Positions 1 to 10,834 are shown, counted from the first letter of the stretch. The stretch is 11,166 nucleotides of DNA from Chloroflexota bacterium (GCA_003694775.1 RFJV01000512.1:1-11166); one strand, 5' to 3'. Program-made: numbers and translations. Notes: generated from the letters alone by a model not told the origin.

Positions 1-143
1 GCCGGGGCTACCATCTCCCTGGCGGGGACAGGTCGTGTATTCGTGTATTCGTGAAAAATTCGTGGATGGCTCCACTTACCAAAAAAATGAAACGCACCCC
101 CAGGGAGTGTCACCCCCGTGGGGTATATGAAGCACCTTAAAAA
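1..143. other. non-coding left edge, upstream of prfB
   Basis: No convincing coding region is visible in any frame. Two tandem 8-mers TCGTGTAT (33-48), followed by further TCGTG copies, make a short degenerate array of the style seen elsewhere in the window. CTCCCTGG (15-22) and CCAGGGAG (100-107) are an inverted pair that could close a hairpin around this array. ACCCC-CGT-GGGGT near 112-124 is a small hairpin. None of these has a recognisable function. The stretch may include the 3' flank of a gene lying off the left edge. Confidence 0.4.
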
Positions 144-172
144 TTTTCAAAATCCAGACACTCTGCTATAAT
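144..172 (+). promoter_or_regulatory. sigma-70-type promoter of prfB
   Basis: A perfect -10 box TATAAT lies at 167-172 and is preceded by TGC, which makes it an extended -10 (TGnTATAAT). A 4/6 match to the -35 consensus, TTTTCA, lies at 144-149 with 17-bp spacing. The start site is inferred near 179, giving a leader of about 165 nt that contains the repeat array before the prfB Shine-Dalgarno. Confidence 0.75.
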
Positions 173-207
173 GTCTGTTTGGTCTAACGGCCCGGAAAGA
201 ACATTGT

Positions 208-320
208 GGGGATTGGAGATTGGGGAGTGGAGATTAGAAAATTAAACTCCTTAACTCCCCAACTCTTTAACTCTCAAACTCTTTAACTCTTTAACTCCCC
301 AACTCACAAACTCACCAACC
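208..320 (+). repeat. leader repeat copy 1: 7-mer arm and 8-mer arm
   Basis: The left arm has 7-bp units (GGAGATT 215-221, GGGGAGT 222-228, GGAGATT 229-235). After an A/T centre near 236-244 come nine tandem 8-bp units of the form AACTCNNN (245-316). The reverse complement of AACTCTCC is GGAGAGTT, so the arms are imperfectly complementary and can pair as 7-bp blocks separated by single bulged bases. The array ends 8 nt before the GGAGG of prfB, so it is inside the inferred mRNA leader. It belongs to the same family as 7483-7657 and 10967-11040. Confidence 0.85.
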
Positions 321-343
321 ATTTTTTCGGAGGATTGACGCAG

Positions 344-1448
344 ATGGAAGAACTGAAAAGCCGACTTACCGATATGGCCCAACGTATCGGTTCAATCATG
401 GTGCGTCTTTGACATTGCCAACAAGGCACAGCAGATAGAAGAACTGGAGGCCGCCACCGGTCAGGCCGATTTCTGGAACGACCAGCGCGAGGCGCAGGCT
501 AAAATGAAGAAGATGTCGGCCTTGCGCACGGAGGTGGAAACCTGGCAGGAGCTGAACCGGCGGGTCAACGAGGCGCTGGGTCTGATTGAGATGGCCCTGG
601 AAGAGGAGGACGACTCCCTGGAAGCCGAGCTTTCGGCTGAGGTGGAGGCCCTGGAAAAACGGCTGGAAAAAGAAGAGTTCAAGCTGTTGCTGTCCGGCGA
701 GCACGACCGGGACTCGGCGTTGCTGTCGATTCACGCCGGTGCCGGCGGCACCGAAAGTCAGGACTGGGCCCAGATGCTCCTGCGGATGTACCTGCGCTGG
801 GCCGAGGCCAACGGTTACAAAACGGAAATCGTCGACCAGATGCCGGGCGAAGAAGCCGGCATCAAGAGCGCGACCGTTCTGGTAGAAGGGGACTACGCCT
901 ACGGCTATCTCAAGGCCGAGCGGGGTGTTCACCGGCTGGTGCGCATCTCTCCCTTCGATGCCAGCAGTCGGCGGCACACATCGTTTGCCCTGGTAGAGGT
1001 AGTGCCCGACCTGGATACTGACATCGACATCCAGATTAACCCCGATGACCTGGAAATTGATGTGTTCAAATCCGGCGGCGCGGGCGGCCAGCATGTCCAG
1101 AAGAACTCCACCGCGGTGCGCATCAAGCATATTCCGACCGGGCTTGTGGTGAGCTGTCAGAACGAGCGGAGCCAGCTTCAGAATAAGGAAACGGCCCTGC
1201 GAATTCTGCGCGGCCGGCTGTACGACCTGGAGCTGAAGAAGCAGGAAGAAGAACAGGCCCGGCTCAAAGGCCAGCATATTGATGCCGGCTGGGGCAACCA
1301 GATTCGCTCCTACGTTCTGCACCCGTACAAAATGGTCAAAGACCACCGCACCGGCTACGAAGTAGGCAACGCCGAAGCCGTACTCGATGGCCGGCTGGAT
1401 GACTTTATTGAGGCGTACCTGCGGCATACCATTGGACAGATGGTGTAG
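344..1448 (+). CDS. prfB: peptide chain release factor 2 (RF2), made by +1 programmed frameshift
   Basis: Class I release factor that recognises UGA and UAA in the ribosomal A site and triggers hydrolysis of peptidyl-tRNA in the cytoplasm. The reading frame opens at ATG 344, 10 nt after GGAGG (329-333), and runs 22 codons to CTT at 407 followed by in-frame TGA (410-412). A +1 shift continues at GAC 411 to TAG 1446-1448. The joined product is about 367 residues, close to the 365 of E. coli RF2. The N-terminal helical domain has a charged coiled-coil segment. The tripeptide anticodon motif SPF is at about residues 202-204, identifying RF2 rather than RF1 (PxT). The catalytic GGQ is at about 247-249 within SGGAGGQHV. 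The gene appears monocistronic, with its own promoter at 144-172 and a palindromic array after it. Calling the CDS from ATG 504 would lose the N-terminus. Identity is very secure. Confidence 0.97.
398..413 (+). promoter_or_regulatory. prfB +1 programmed frameshift site (CTT TGA C)
   Basis: The zero frame reads ATG GTG CGT CTT TGA C. CTTTGAC at 407-413 is the canonical RF2 shift heptamer: peptidyl-tRNA on CTT slips to TTT while the poor-context UGA waits for RF2, so low RF2 raises its own synthesis (established for the family). The internal Shine-Dalgarno-like stimulator normally found three bases before CTT (AGGGGG in E. coli) is here ATGGTG. Only GGTG at 400-403 matches the 3' part of the SD consensus, so the stimulator looks weak. 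Confidence 0.93.
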
Positions 1449-1470
1449 CTGTTTACGGATAGACGAAATC

Positions 1471-1562
1471 GACGAATTTACGAATTTACGAATTGACGAA
1501 TTTACGAAATAGAGGGGCTCTCTCGTATTTTCGTAATTTCGTATTTTCGTAAATTCGTATAC
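1471..1562. repeat. palindromic array of 5 + 5 octamers downstream of prfB
   Basis: Five 8-bp units of the form (T/G)ACGAATT occupy 1471-1510. A short centre (1511-1522, AGAG-GGG-CTCT plus two bases) follows, then five 8-bp units of the form TCGTANNT at 1523-1562. The second set is close to the reverse complement of the first, so the transcript could form an imperfect stem of about 40 bp. It begins 22 bp after the prfB stop and ends 12 bp before the next -35 box. It may act as a 3' end stabiliser or block read-through, but no T-tract follows, so it is not a classical terminator. Confidence 0.85.
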
Positions 1563-1574
1563 TCTGCTTTCCGT

Positions 1575-1603
1575 TTGACAAAATACCAGAAGGTCATTAT
1601 AAT
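1575..1603 (+). promoter_or_regulatory. perfect-consensus sigma-70 promoter
   Basis: TTGACA at 1575-1580 and TATAAT at 1598-1603 are separated by exactly 17 bp, matching the full consensus in all 12 positions. The start site is inferred at about 1610. It would drive a short terminated RNA (1610-1704) and, by read-through, the recombinase gene. It is the strongest-looking promoter in the window. Confidence 0.88.
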
Positions 1604-1609
1604 TATTGC

Positions 1610-1704
1610 GTATAAAGTAACCAATGGATTCGGGCAGAATCCGCTCTCGATAGACACCCAATCAATGGAAGATTGCGCCTGTGAACCAACGGCGCATTTT
1701 TTTT
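1610..1704 (+). ncRNA. candidate ~95-nt small RNA or attenuator leader
   Basis: Between the inferred start at about 1610 and the T-tract ending at 1704 lie three compact hairpins. The first is GGATTC (1626-1631) with GAATCC (1637-1642) and a 5-nt loop. The second is CAATC (1659-1663) with GATTG (1671-1675). The third is the terminator TGCGCC/GGCGCA. The second hairpin overlaps the terminator stem by two bases, so they may compete. Two short ORFs exist: a 9-codon Arg-rich one at 1624-1653 and an 18-residue one at 1665-1721 whose TAA lies three bases before the recombinase ATG. Neither has a clear ribosome site. I recognise no riboswitch or named RNA family here, and it is not a tRNA. It could be an independent sRNA or a conditional attenuator for the downstream gene. 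Confidence 0.45.
1674..1704 (+). terminator. intrinsic terminator upstream of the recombinase gene
   Basis: TGCGCC (1674-1679), an 11-nt loop and GGCGCA (1691-1696) form a 6-bp GC-rich stem followed directly by eight T residues (1697-1704). It ends only 20 nt before the recombinase start codon and about 90 nt after the inferred start site. Most transcripts from the 1575-1603 promoter would therefore stop here unless the stem is prevented from forming. Confidence 0.82.
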
Positions 1705-1724
1705 CTGTCTGGTCGGTGTAAGGA

Positions 1725-2594
1725 ATGCCCCAACAGCAAGAAGAAACATTTTTAATTCGCTTTGAAGAAACTCTCACCGCCTCGGCTCACTCCCCGGCAA
1801 CGATTGTCAACTACCTGGCAGACGTGCGGGATTTTTGGCGTTGGGGGCGTCAGGAATTTGGCGACCAGTTTGGGATGTCTACGGTTACCCAGGAGCATAT
1901 CCGGCTGTACCGGTACTACCTGGCTCAAAACCTGGAGCGCGCCGCGGCAACGGTCAACCGGCGGTTGATGGCCCTGCGCAAATTCTTTGCCTTTGCCCAC
2001 GAGCGGGGCTGGATTGCCCGCAACCCCACCGACGGCGTGTCGCTGGTGCAGAACAACCGCCAGACCGGCGCCCGGCCCCTCTCCGACGAAGAAGTAGAGC
2101 GGCTGTTTCAGGCCGCCAGCCAGGGGTCGCGGGCCGGACTGGTGCGCCGCGATACAGCCGTTATCCAGCTTTTACTGCGCGCCGGCCTGCGCGTCAGCGA
2201 GATTGTCCGCCTGCAGATGGACGACATCCAGTTTGGCGACCCCGGTGTCTGGCTGAACGTGGGAGGGCAGAACAACGGGGCGGGCGGCCGCCGCGTGCCG
2301 CTACCGGCAGAAACCTACAAGGCGCTCAGCGATTACCTCCAGGTTCGCCCCCAAACCGGGCAACCGTACATTTTTCTCAGCCAGGATGGACGTCCGCTGT
2401 CCCAGCGCACCATCCAGCGAATTGTCAGCAACTGCGCCCGCTCTGCCGGGCTGAACGGCGTGTCGGCCCAATCCCTGCGGCGTACCTTTGCCCAAAACCT
2501 GTTCCGGGAGACCGGAAGTCTGGAACTGGTCTCGGAACGACTGGGCCACCAAAACTGCTCGATTACGGAACAATATCTTTTGAATTGTGAATAG
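1725..2594 (+). CDS. Xer-like tyrosine recombinase with degenerate catalytic site and short C-terminus
   Basis: 289 residues. Residues 1 to about 95 form the SAM-like core-binding domain (NYLADVRDFWRW, TVNRRLMALRKFFAFA). The rest is the catalytic domain. Arg I is R156 (AGLRVSE), Arg II is R252, the late His is H275 (RLGH) and the nucleophile is Y284 (ITEQY). Two expected active-site residues look changed: the beta-hairpin Lys (GKGNK in XerD) aligns with Q182, and the first His of HxLRH aligns with Q249 (QSLRR). Only five residues follow the tyrosine, because the last codons and stop lie inside the GAATNGN repeat that starts at 2582, so the C-terminal tail that packs against the partner in XerC/XerD is missing. 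The ATG follows an in-frame TAA by three bases and the only SD-like run (TAAGGA) touches it, so initiation may be weak or coupled. It could be a divergent active Xer protein, a DNA-binding relic or a decaying gene. XerC and XerD cannot be told apart here. Confidence 0.85.
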   Translation: MPQQQEETFLIRFEETLTASAHSPATIVNYLADVRDFWRWGRQEFGDQFGMSTVTQEHIRLYRYYLAQNLERAAATVNRRLMALRKFFAFAHERGWIARNPTDGVSLVQNNRQTGARPLSDEEVERLFQAASQGSRAGLVRRDTAVIQLLLRAGLRVSEIVRLQMDDIQFGDPGVWLNVGGQNNGAGGRRVPLPAETYKALSDYLQVRPQTGQPYIFLSQDGRPLSQRTIQRIVSNCARSAGLNGVSAQSLRRTFAQNLFRETGSLELVSERLGHQNCSITEQYLLNCE

Positions 2595-2682
2595 TGAATG
2601 GCGAATGGTGAATGGAGATTGGGAGATTAACGTTCCCACTTTCAACCTTCTAACTTCTGCCTTTTACCTTCCGCCTTCATCG
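2582..2682 (+). repeat. leader repeat with two 7-mer arms, upstream of rpoC
   Basis: Five 7-bp units GAATNGN (2582-2616) run straight out of the recombinase gene and contain its stop codon. GGGAGATT, then AACG, then TTCCCAC make a small central hairpin region. Six 7-bp units beginning TTC or TTT and mostly ending CC (TTCAACC through TTCATCG, 2641-2682) follow. The GAA and GGC blocks of the left arm can pair with TTC and GCC blocks of the right arm with single-base bulges, so the design resembles the other arrays but with different words. It ends 10 nt before the rpoC Shine-Dalgarno. I see no clear promoter between 2595 and 2690. Confidence 0.7.
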
Positions 2683-2706
2683 CTTTATTGTTAGAGGAGG
2701 TTTACC

Positions 2707-7017
<4,311 letters not shown>

Positions 7018-7028
7018 AAGATATCCCT

Positions 7029-7063
7029 CGTCCAGGCCACCCCGAAGGGGGATGGCCTGGACG
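7029..7063. other. strong hairpin between rpoC and rpsU, no T-tract
   Basis: CGTCCAGGCCA (7029-7039) pairs perfectly with TGGCCTGGACG (7053-7063). CCCC/GGGG extends the stem above a single bulged base, with a tiny GAA-containing loop. No run of T follows on either strand. It is more likely a processing, pausing or mRNA-stability element inside an rpoC-rpsU transcript than a terminator. Confidence 0.75.
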
Positions 7064-7101
7064 AAACCAAATCCACACGCGAAAGGGGGTGAGGACTGGC
7101 T

Positions 7102-7302
7102 GTGAGTGTACAACTGAGGTCTGGCGAATCACAAGACTCTCTGCTCAAGCGCTTCCGCAAGGAAGTTATCAAGACCCGCATCTTGAGCACCTACCGCAAA
7201 AAGCGATGGTTCGTTTCCAAGAGTGAACAACGCCGCATGGCAAAACAGCGAGCCATTCGCAAGGCTCGCCGCAAGATGTTGCGCCGCCAGAAGAAAGCCT
7301 GA
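7102..7302 (+). CDS. rpsU: 30S ribosomal protein bS21
   Basis: 66-residue, very basic protein rich in Arg and Lys (pI clearly above 11 by inspection). It starts with a short beta-like segment, then SLLKRFRKEVIKTRIL, which matches the bS21 core (LRRFKR..EKAGVL). RKKRWFVSKSEQRRMAKQ follows (family: RRREFYEKPTTERKRAK), and the C-terminal helix is almost all R/K/A. bS21 sits on the 30S platform near the anti-SD region of 16S rRNA and assists initiation. The start is GTG 7102, seven nt after GAGG (7091-7094), in an AGGGGGTGAGG context. The length agrees with the family (about 58-71). It lies 84 nt after rpoC and is followed by a strong terminator, so it is the likely last gene of that transcript. 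Confidence 0.93.
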   Translation: MSVQLRSGESQDSLLKRFRKEVIKTRILSTYRKKRWFVSKSEQRRMAKQRAIRKARRKMLRRQKKA

Positions 7303-7333
7303 TAGGCCCTGACGGTACAACCTGGAGCCACAG

Positions 7334-7366
7334 AAAAGAGGGCGAATCCTGTTCGTCCTCTTTTTT
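7334..7366 (+). terminator. intrinsic terminator after rpsU
   Basis: AAAAGAGGGCGAA (7334-7346) pairs with TTCGTCCTCTTTT (7352-7364) over 13 bp with one G-T pair and a 5-nt loop. The T run continues to 7366. The A-rich 5' side means it could also work on the opposite strand. It closes the rpoC-rpsU unit 31 nt after the rpsU stop. Confidence 0.92.
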
Positions 7367-7382
7367 GTGTTTTCCGCCATCC

Positions 7383-7410
7383 TTGCCTGATTGTCCAAAC
7401 TGTTTATAAT
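7383..7410 (+). promoter_or_regulatory. promoter of the gyrA-like gene
   Basis: TATAAT at 7405-7410 is a perfect -10 box. TTGCCT at 7383-7388 matches the -35 in four of six bases with 16-bp spacing. The inferred start is near 7417, giving a leader of about 260 nt that contains the long repeat array 7483-7657. Confidence 0.7.
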
Positions 7411-7482
7411 GATAAGTAGTAAGTATTGTGTAGAAAATTTGTTCGGATACTATATTTGGTATCATTTACCAGAACAACGATA

Positions 7483-7657
7483 AGCTGGAGATTGGGAATT
7501 GGGAATTGGAGATTAGAGATTGGAGATTAGAGATTGGAGATTGGAGATTGAAATTAATCACTCTAAACTCTTCAACTCACTAACTCTCCAACTCTCCAAC
7601 TCACTAACTCACTAACCCTCCAACTCACTAACTCTTTAACTCCCCAACTCTCCAGCT
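7483..7657 (+). repeat. leader repeat copy 2: 9 x 7-mer arm and 11 x 8-mer arm
   Basis: Nine 7-bp units of GGAGATT type (7487-7549), a GAAATTAATC centre, then eleven 8-bp units AACTCNNN (7566-7653). The extreme ends pair cleanly: AGCTGGAGA-TTGGG (7483-7496) against the reverse complement of CCCAACTCTCCAGCT (7643-7657) with one bulge. The whole array is therefore a long imperfect palindrome in which a 7-periodic arm faces an 8-periodic arm. Positions 7541-7587 match 10972-11018 in 44 of 47 bases. It ends 6 nt before the GGGAG of the downstream gene. Confidence 0.9.
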
Positions 7658-7678
7658 ATTTTCGGGAGAAATAACGGT

Positions 7679-10114
7679 ATGGAAGTCGGAATTGTCAGAC
7701 GGGTTGATATCGACCGGCAGATGCAGGAAGCATATCTGGATTACGCCATGAGCGTGATTGTCTCGCGCGCCCTGCCCGACGTGCGCGATGGCCTGAAGCC
7801 GGTTCACCGGCGTATCCTGTACGCCATGTACGATATGCGGCTGTTTGCCAACCAGCCGTACAAAAAGAGCGCCCGTATTGTCGGTGAGGTGCTGGGCAAG
7901 TACCACCCCCACGGCGATGCGGCAGTTTACGATGCGATGGTGCGGATGGCGCAGGATTTTTCCATGCGCGCCCCCCTGGTCGATGGGCAGGGCAACTTCG
8001 GCTCCGTAGACGGCGACCCCGCCGCGGCCATGCGCTACACCGAAGCCCGCATGTCCCCCGTGGCCCACGAAATGCTGGCCGACATCGACAAGGACACCGT
8101 TGACTTCACCGACAACTTCGACGGCAGTCTGGTGGAGCCTACCGTTCTGCCGGCCCGTCTGCCCAACCTGCTGGTCAACGGGGCTTCCGGTATTGCGGTG
8201 GGGATGGCGACCAGCATCCCGCCCCACAACCTGGGCGAGGTGTGCGACGCCCTCTCTTTTATGATTGACCGCGCCCTTAAAAACAAAGATGTAACTATTG
8301 ACGAACTGATGAAGTTCATCAAGGGGCCAGACTTCCCCACCGGCGGCATCGTCTACCGGTATGCCGATACCAAAAACGGCGACGCGCCGGAGGATGTCAT
8401 CCAGAACGCCTACGCGGTGGGCCGGGGCCGGATTACCGTGCAGGCGCGGGTGCATGTCGAAGAGATGAGCCGGAACCGCCACCGCCTGGTCATTACCGAA
8501 CTGCCCTACCAGACCAACAAGGCCAACCTGACCGAAAAGATTGCCGACCTGGCCCGCGACGGCAAAATAGAAGGCATCGCCGACCTGCGGGATGAGTCGG
8601 ACCGGCAGGGCATGCGCCTGGTGATAGAGCTGACCCGCACCGTGGACCCGATGGAGGTGCTGAAACAGCTTTTCAAGATGACCCCCCTCCAGGCCACTTT
8701 CAGCATCAACATGCTGGCCCTGGTAGACGGCGAGCCGCGGTTGCTTTCTCTGAAGCGGGCACTGCAACTGTTCATCAAGCACCGCAAAGACATCATCACC
8801 CGCCGCACCCGCTACGACCTGAACCAGGCCCAAAACCGGGCCCACATTCTGGAAGGTCTGCGCATTGCCCTGGCAAACCTGGACGAGGTGATTGCCATCA
8901 TCCGCAAGTCGCGCACCAGCGATACAGCCAAAAAGAACCTGTGCACCCGCTTCAAGCTGACCGTAGTCCAGGCCACGGCTATCCTGGATATGCCGCTTCG
9001 CCGGCTGGCCGCCCTGGAACGGAAAAAGATTGAGCTGGAATACAAAGAGGTGCTCCAGCGTATCAAGTACCTGGAAGGTCTGCTCAAGAGTCCGCGCAAG
9101 ATTTTGGGGGTCATCAAGGGAGAGCTGAAGGACATCAAGGAAAAGTACGACACCCCGCGGCGCACCCTGATTGTTGACCAGCCGGTCGACAAGAACCAGC
9201 CCATTACCACCGATGAACTGGTTCCCGATGAGGCCGTTATTGCCGCGGTGAGCGAAAGCGGCTATCTTTGCCACTGGCCCGCCGACCAGGCCCTGGAACC
9301 GGCCCGCGGACGGCGCAAAGACAACCTGCGCCTGGCCGCGGCGGTTCAGACCCGCGATGTGCTGTGCCTGCTGACCGACACGGGCCGGGCCGCGCTCATC
9401 CCGATGCACCAGGTCCCCGCCGGTGAAGCTCCCGGCGACGGTGCCCCGCTGAGGGAGTTCAACCTCCAGGCCAGCGAAACGCCGGTGGCCGGGTTAGCCC
9501 TGCCCAAGAACGGCGAGCTGAAAGGTTTTCTGTTCCTGGTATCCCGGCTGGGGCGGGTCAAGCGAATCAGTCTGGAAGACCTGGCCGCGGTGCGGGGTAC
9601 GGAAACCGTGGTGATGGGGCTGGATGAGGATGACGCGCTCCTGACCGGCTTTGTCACCCCCGGTGACGGCGAAGTAGTGCTGGTCAGCGCCAAAGGGCAG
9701 GCGATACGCTTCGCGGAGGAAAATGTCCGCCCCATGGGCCTGCCTGCCGCCGGGGTGATGGGCATCAAGCTGGCCGATGACGACTATCTGGCCGGCGCGG
9801 GGCCGGTAAAACCCCGCGGCGACCTGGTGCTGGCAACCGCCCAGGGATTGGGCAAACGCACCAGCCTGGACGAGTTCCCCACCCAGGGCCGGTACGGGCA
9901 GGGCGTGATTGCCATCAAGCTGAAAGATGATGAGGTGGTATGCGCAGAGACCGCCACCGCCTCCGACCGGGTGATGCTGATTACCGACAAGGGAAACAAC
10001 AAGACAGTTTACGTCCGCTCCCTGCCCAAGCTGGGGCGAAGCAGTCAGGGCAAGGCCCTGATTGCCGTCCGGGGCAAGGACCGGCTGGTGCGGCTGGTGG
10101 TTCTGCCGGCCTGA
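7679..10114 (+). CDS. gyrA: DNA gyrase subunit A-like type IIA topoisomerase subunit, GyrA box not conserved
   Basis: The A subunit cleaves and rejoins both DNA strands; with its ATPase partner (GyrB or ParE, not in this window) it changes DNA supercoiling or decatenates. 811 residues, ATG 7679, ten nt after GGGAG (7664-7668). The breakage-reunion domain is well conserved: catalytic Y120 in MRYTEARM, quinolone pocket [10 protein letters not shown] (76-85) with Ala81 where E. coli has Ser83 and Asp85 retained at Asp87. A central coiled-coil region with a C-gate runs to about 500. The C-terminal domain shows six beta-pinwheel blades, as in GyrA. However, the wrapping motif QRRGG(K/R)G expected in blade 1 is replaced by ARGRRKDN (542-549). 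The fold therefore argues for GyrA while the motif resembles loss, as in ParC or decayed GyrA. It could be annotated topoisomerase IV subunit A. Monocistronic, between its own promoter and a bidirectional terminator. Confidence 0.9.
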   Translation: MEVGIVRRVDIDRQMQEAYLDYAMSVIVSRALPDVRDGLKPVHRRILYAMYDMRLFANQPYKKSARIVGEVLGKYHPHGDAAVYDAMVRMAQDFSMRAPLVDGQGNFGSVDGDPAAAMRYTEARMSPVAHEMLADIDKDTVDFTDNFDGSLVEPTVLPARLPNLLVNGASGIAVGMATSIPPHNLGEVCDALSFMIDRALKNKDVTIDELMKFIKGPDFPTGGIVYRYADTKNGDAPEDVIQNAYAVGRGRITVQARVHVEEMSRNRHRLVITELPYQTNKANLTEKIADLARDGKIEGIADLRDESDRQGMRLVIELTRTVDPMEVLKQLFKMTPLQATFSINMLALVDGEPRLLSLKRALQLFIKHRKDIITRRTRYDLNQAQNRAHILEGLRIALANLDEVIAIIRKSRTSDTAKKNLCTRFKLTVVQATAILDMPLRRLAALERKKIELEYKEVLQRIKYLEGLLKSPRKILGVIKGELKDIKEKYDTPRRTLIVDQPVDKNQPITTDELVPDEAVIAAVSESGYLCHWPADQALEPARGRRKDNLRLAAAVQTRDVLCLLTDTGRAALIPMHQVPAGEAPGDGAPLREFNLQASETPVAGLALPKNGELKGFLFLVSRLGRVKRISLEDLAAVRGTETVVMGLDEDDALLTGFVTPGDGEVVLVSAKGQAIRFAEENVRPMGLPAAGVMGIKLADDDYLAGAGPVKPRGDLVLATAQGLGKRTSLDEFPTQGRYGQGVIAIKLKDDEVVCAETATASDRVMLITDKGNNKTVYVRSLPKLGRSSQGKALIAVRGKDRLVRLVVLPA

Positions 10115-10133
10115 CCCGGAGGCGTTAAACAGC

Positions 10134-10172
10134 AAAAAGCGGGAACGAGGATTAGTCTCGTTCCCGCTTTTT
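10134..10172. terminator. bidirectional terminator between convergent genes
   Basis: A perfect 16-bp stem runs AAAAAGCGGGAACGAG (10134-10149), 7-nt loop, CTCGTTCCCGCTTTTT (10157-10172). The A5 and T5 flanks supply a U-tract in both directions. It lies 19 nt after the gyrA-like stop and 20 nt beyond the stop of the convergent minus-strand gene, so one element can end both transcripts. Confidence 0.95.
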
Positions 10173-10192
10173 CTATCTATCCAGGCTCCGGT

Positions 10193-10771
10193 TTACAGTT
10201 CTATTTTAGCCCCCAGCACCTGGAGGAACTTGTTCAGCCAGTCGGGGTGGGCGGGCCAGGCCGGTGCAGTGACCAGGTTGCCGTCCACGTGGGCCTTGTT
10301 GACCGGGATGTCCATGTACTCGCCGCCGGCGCGGGTCACGTCGGGACTGCAGGCCGGGTAGGCCGAGCACTGGCGACCATCGAGTACGCCAGCCGCGGCC
10401 AGCACCTGCGCGCCGTGGCAAATGGCCGCCACCGGCTTGTTTTCGGCAAAGAAGTGGCGGACAATCTCCAGCACCCGTTCATTCAGGCGAATGTATTCCG
10501 GTGCCCGGCCACCGGGGATGACCAGGCCGTCAAATTCTGCCGGGTCAATTTCGTCGAAGGTGGCGTTCAGGGTGAAGTTATGCCCCCGTTTTTCCGTGTA
10601 CGTCTGGTCGCCCTCAAAATCGTGCACCGCGGTGCGGACAATATCGCCGGCCTTCTTGTCGGGGCAGACGGCAGACACCTCGTACCCCACCGCGGCCAGC
10701 GCCTGGAAGGGGACCATTACCTCGTAGTCCTCAACAAAGTCTCCCACCAGAAACAGAAGTTTTTTGGACAT
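10193..10771 (-). CDS. DJ-1/PfpI family protein, DJ-1D-like
   Basis: 192 residues, one DJ-1/PfpI domain of the class I glutamine amidotransferase-like fold, cytoplasmic (no signal peptide or membrane segment). The nucleophile elbow is AAICHGAQ with Cys118 followed by His119. Glu17 in VEDYE aligns with the conserved Glu18 of human DJ-1. [27 protein letters not shown] and [14 protein letters not shown] resemble the plant DJ-1D/bacterial glyoxalase III-type clade more than PfpI protease proper. Likely roles are cofactor-independent methylglyoxal removal, deglycation or stress protection; the reaction cannot be fixed from sequence. The start ATG is at 10771-10769 with AAGGAGG (minus strand, 10785-10779) seven nt upstream. 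It is convergent with the gyrA-like gene. Its leader (about 300 nt, from the promoter at 11076-11104) holds the MITE-like element and repeat copy 3. Confidence 0.92.
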   Translation of the reverse strand: MSKKLLFLVGDFVEDYEVMVPFQALAAVGYEVSAVCPDKKAGDIVRTAVHDFEGDQTYTEKRGHNFTLNATFDEIDPAEFDGLVIPGGRAPEYIRLNERVLEIVRHFFAENKPVAAICHGAQVLAAAGVLDGRQCSAYPACSPDVTRAGGEYMDIPVNKAHVDGNLVTAPAWPAHPDWLNKFLQVLGAKIEL

Positions 10772-10834
10772 CGAGAAACCTCCTTGTGAATAATGGATGC
10801 GCTACCATGCGCAGAAATAAAGATAGATTATTGG

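Noticed and set aside
504..1448. prfB as a simple gene starting at ATG 504
   Set aside because: The frame is open upstream to GAC 411, the CTTTGAC shift site precedes it, and the extra N-terminal helix fits the normal RF2 length.
396..1661. Minus-strand open frame of 421 codons opposite prfB
   Set aside because: It runs through the repeat array and the promoter at 1575-1603, is antisense to RF2, and its N-terminus is made of repeat-derived codons.
1610..1704. tRNA or known riboswitch
   Set aside because: GGATTC-loop-GAATCC superficially resembles a T arm, but there is no cloverleaf, no GTTCRA loop, no acceptor pairing and no conserved riboswitch core I can recognise.
7029..7063. Intrinsic terminator of rpoC
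   Set aside because: No T-tract follows on either strand, and rpsU lies 39 nt beyond with its own strong terminator.
7483..7657. CRISPR-like array
   Set aside because: Units are only 7-8 bp with no spacers and no cas genes nearby. It is a tandem/opposed repeat.
7628..9409. Minus-strand open frame of 593 codons opposite the gyrA-like gene
   Set aside because: Antisense shadow of a conserved gene. It starts deep in the coding region and ends in the repeat leader.
10247..10789. Plus-strand open frame of 180 codons opposite the DJ-1/PfpI gene
   Set aside because: The minus-strand frame has clear family motifs and an ideal ribosome site. This one is its antisense shadow.
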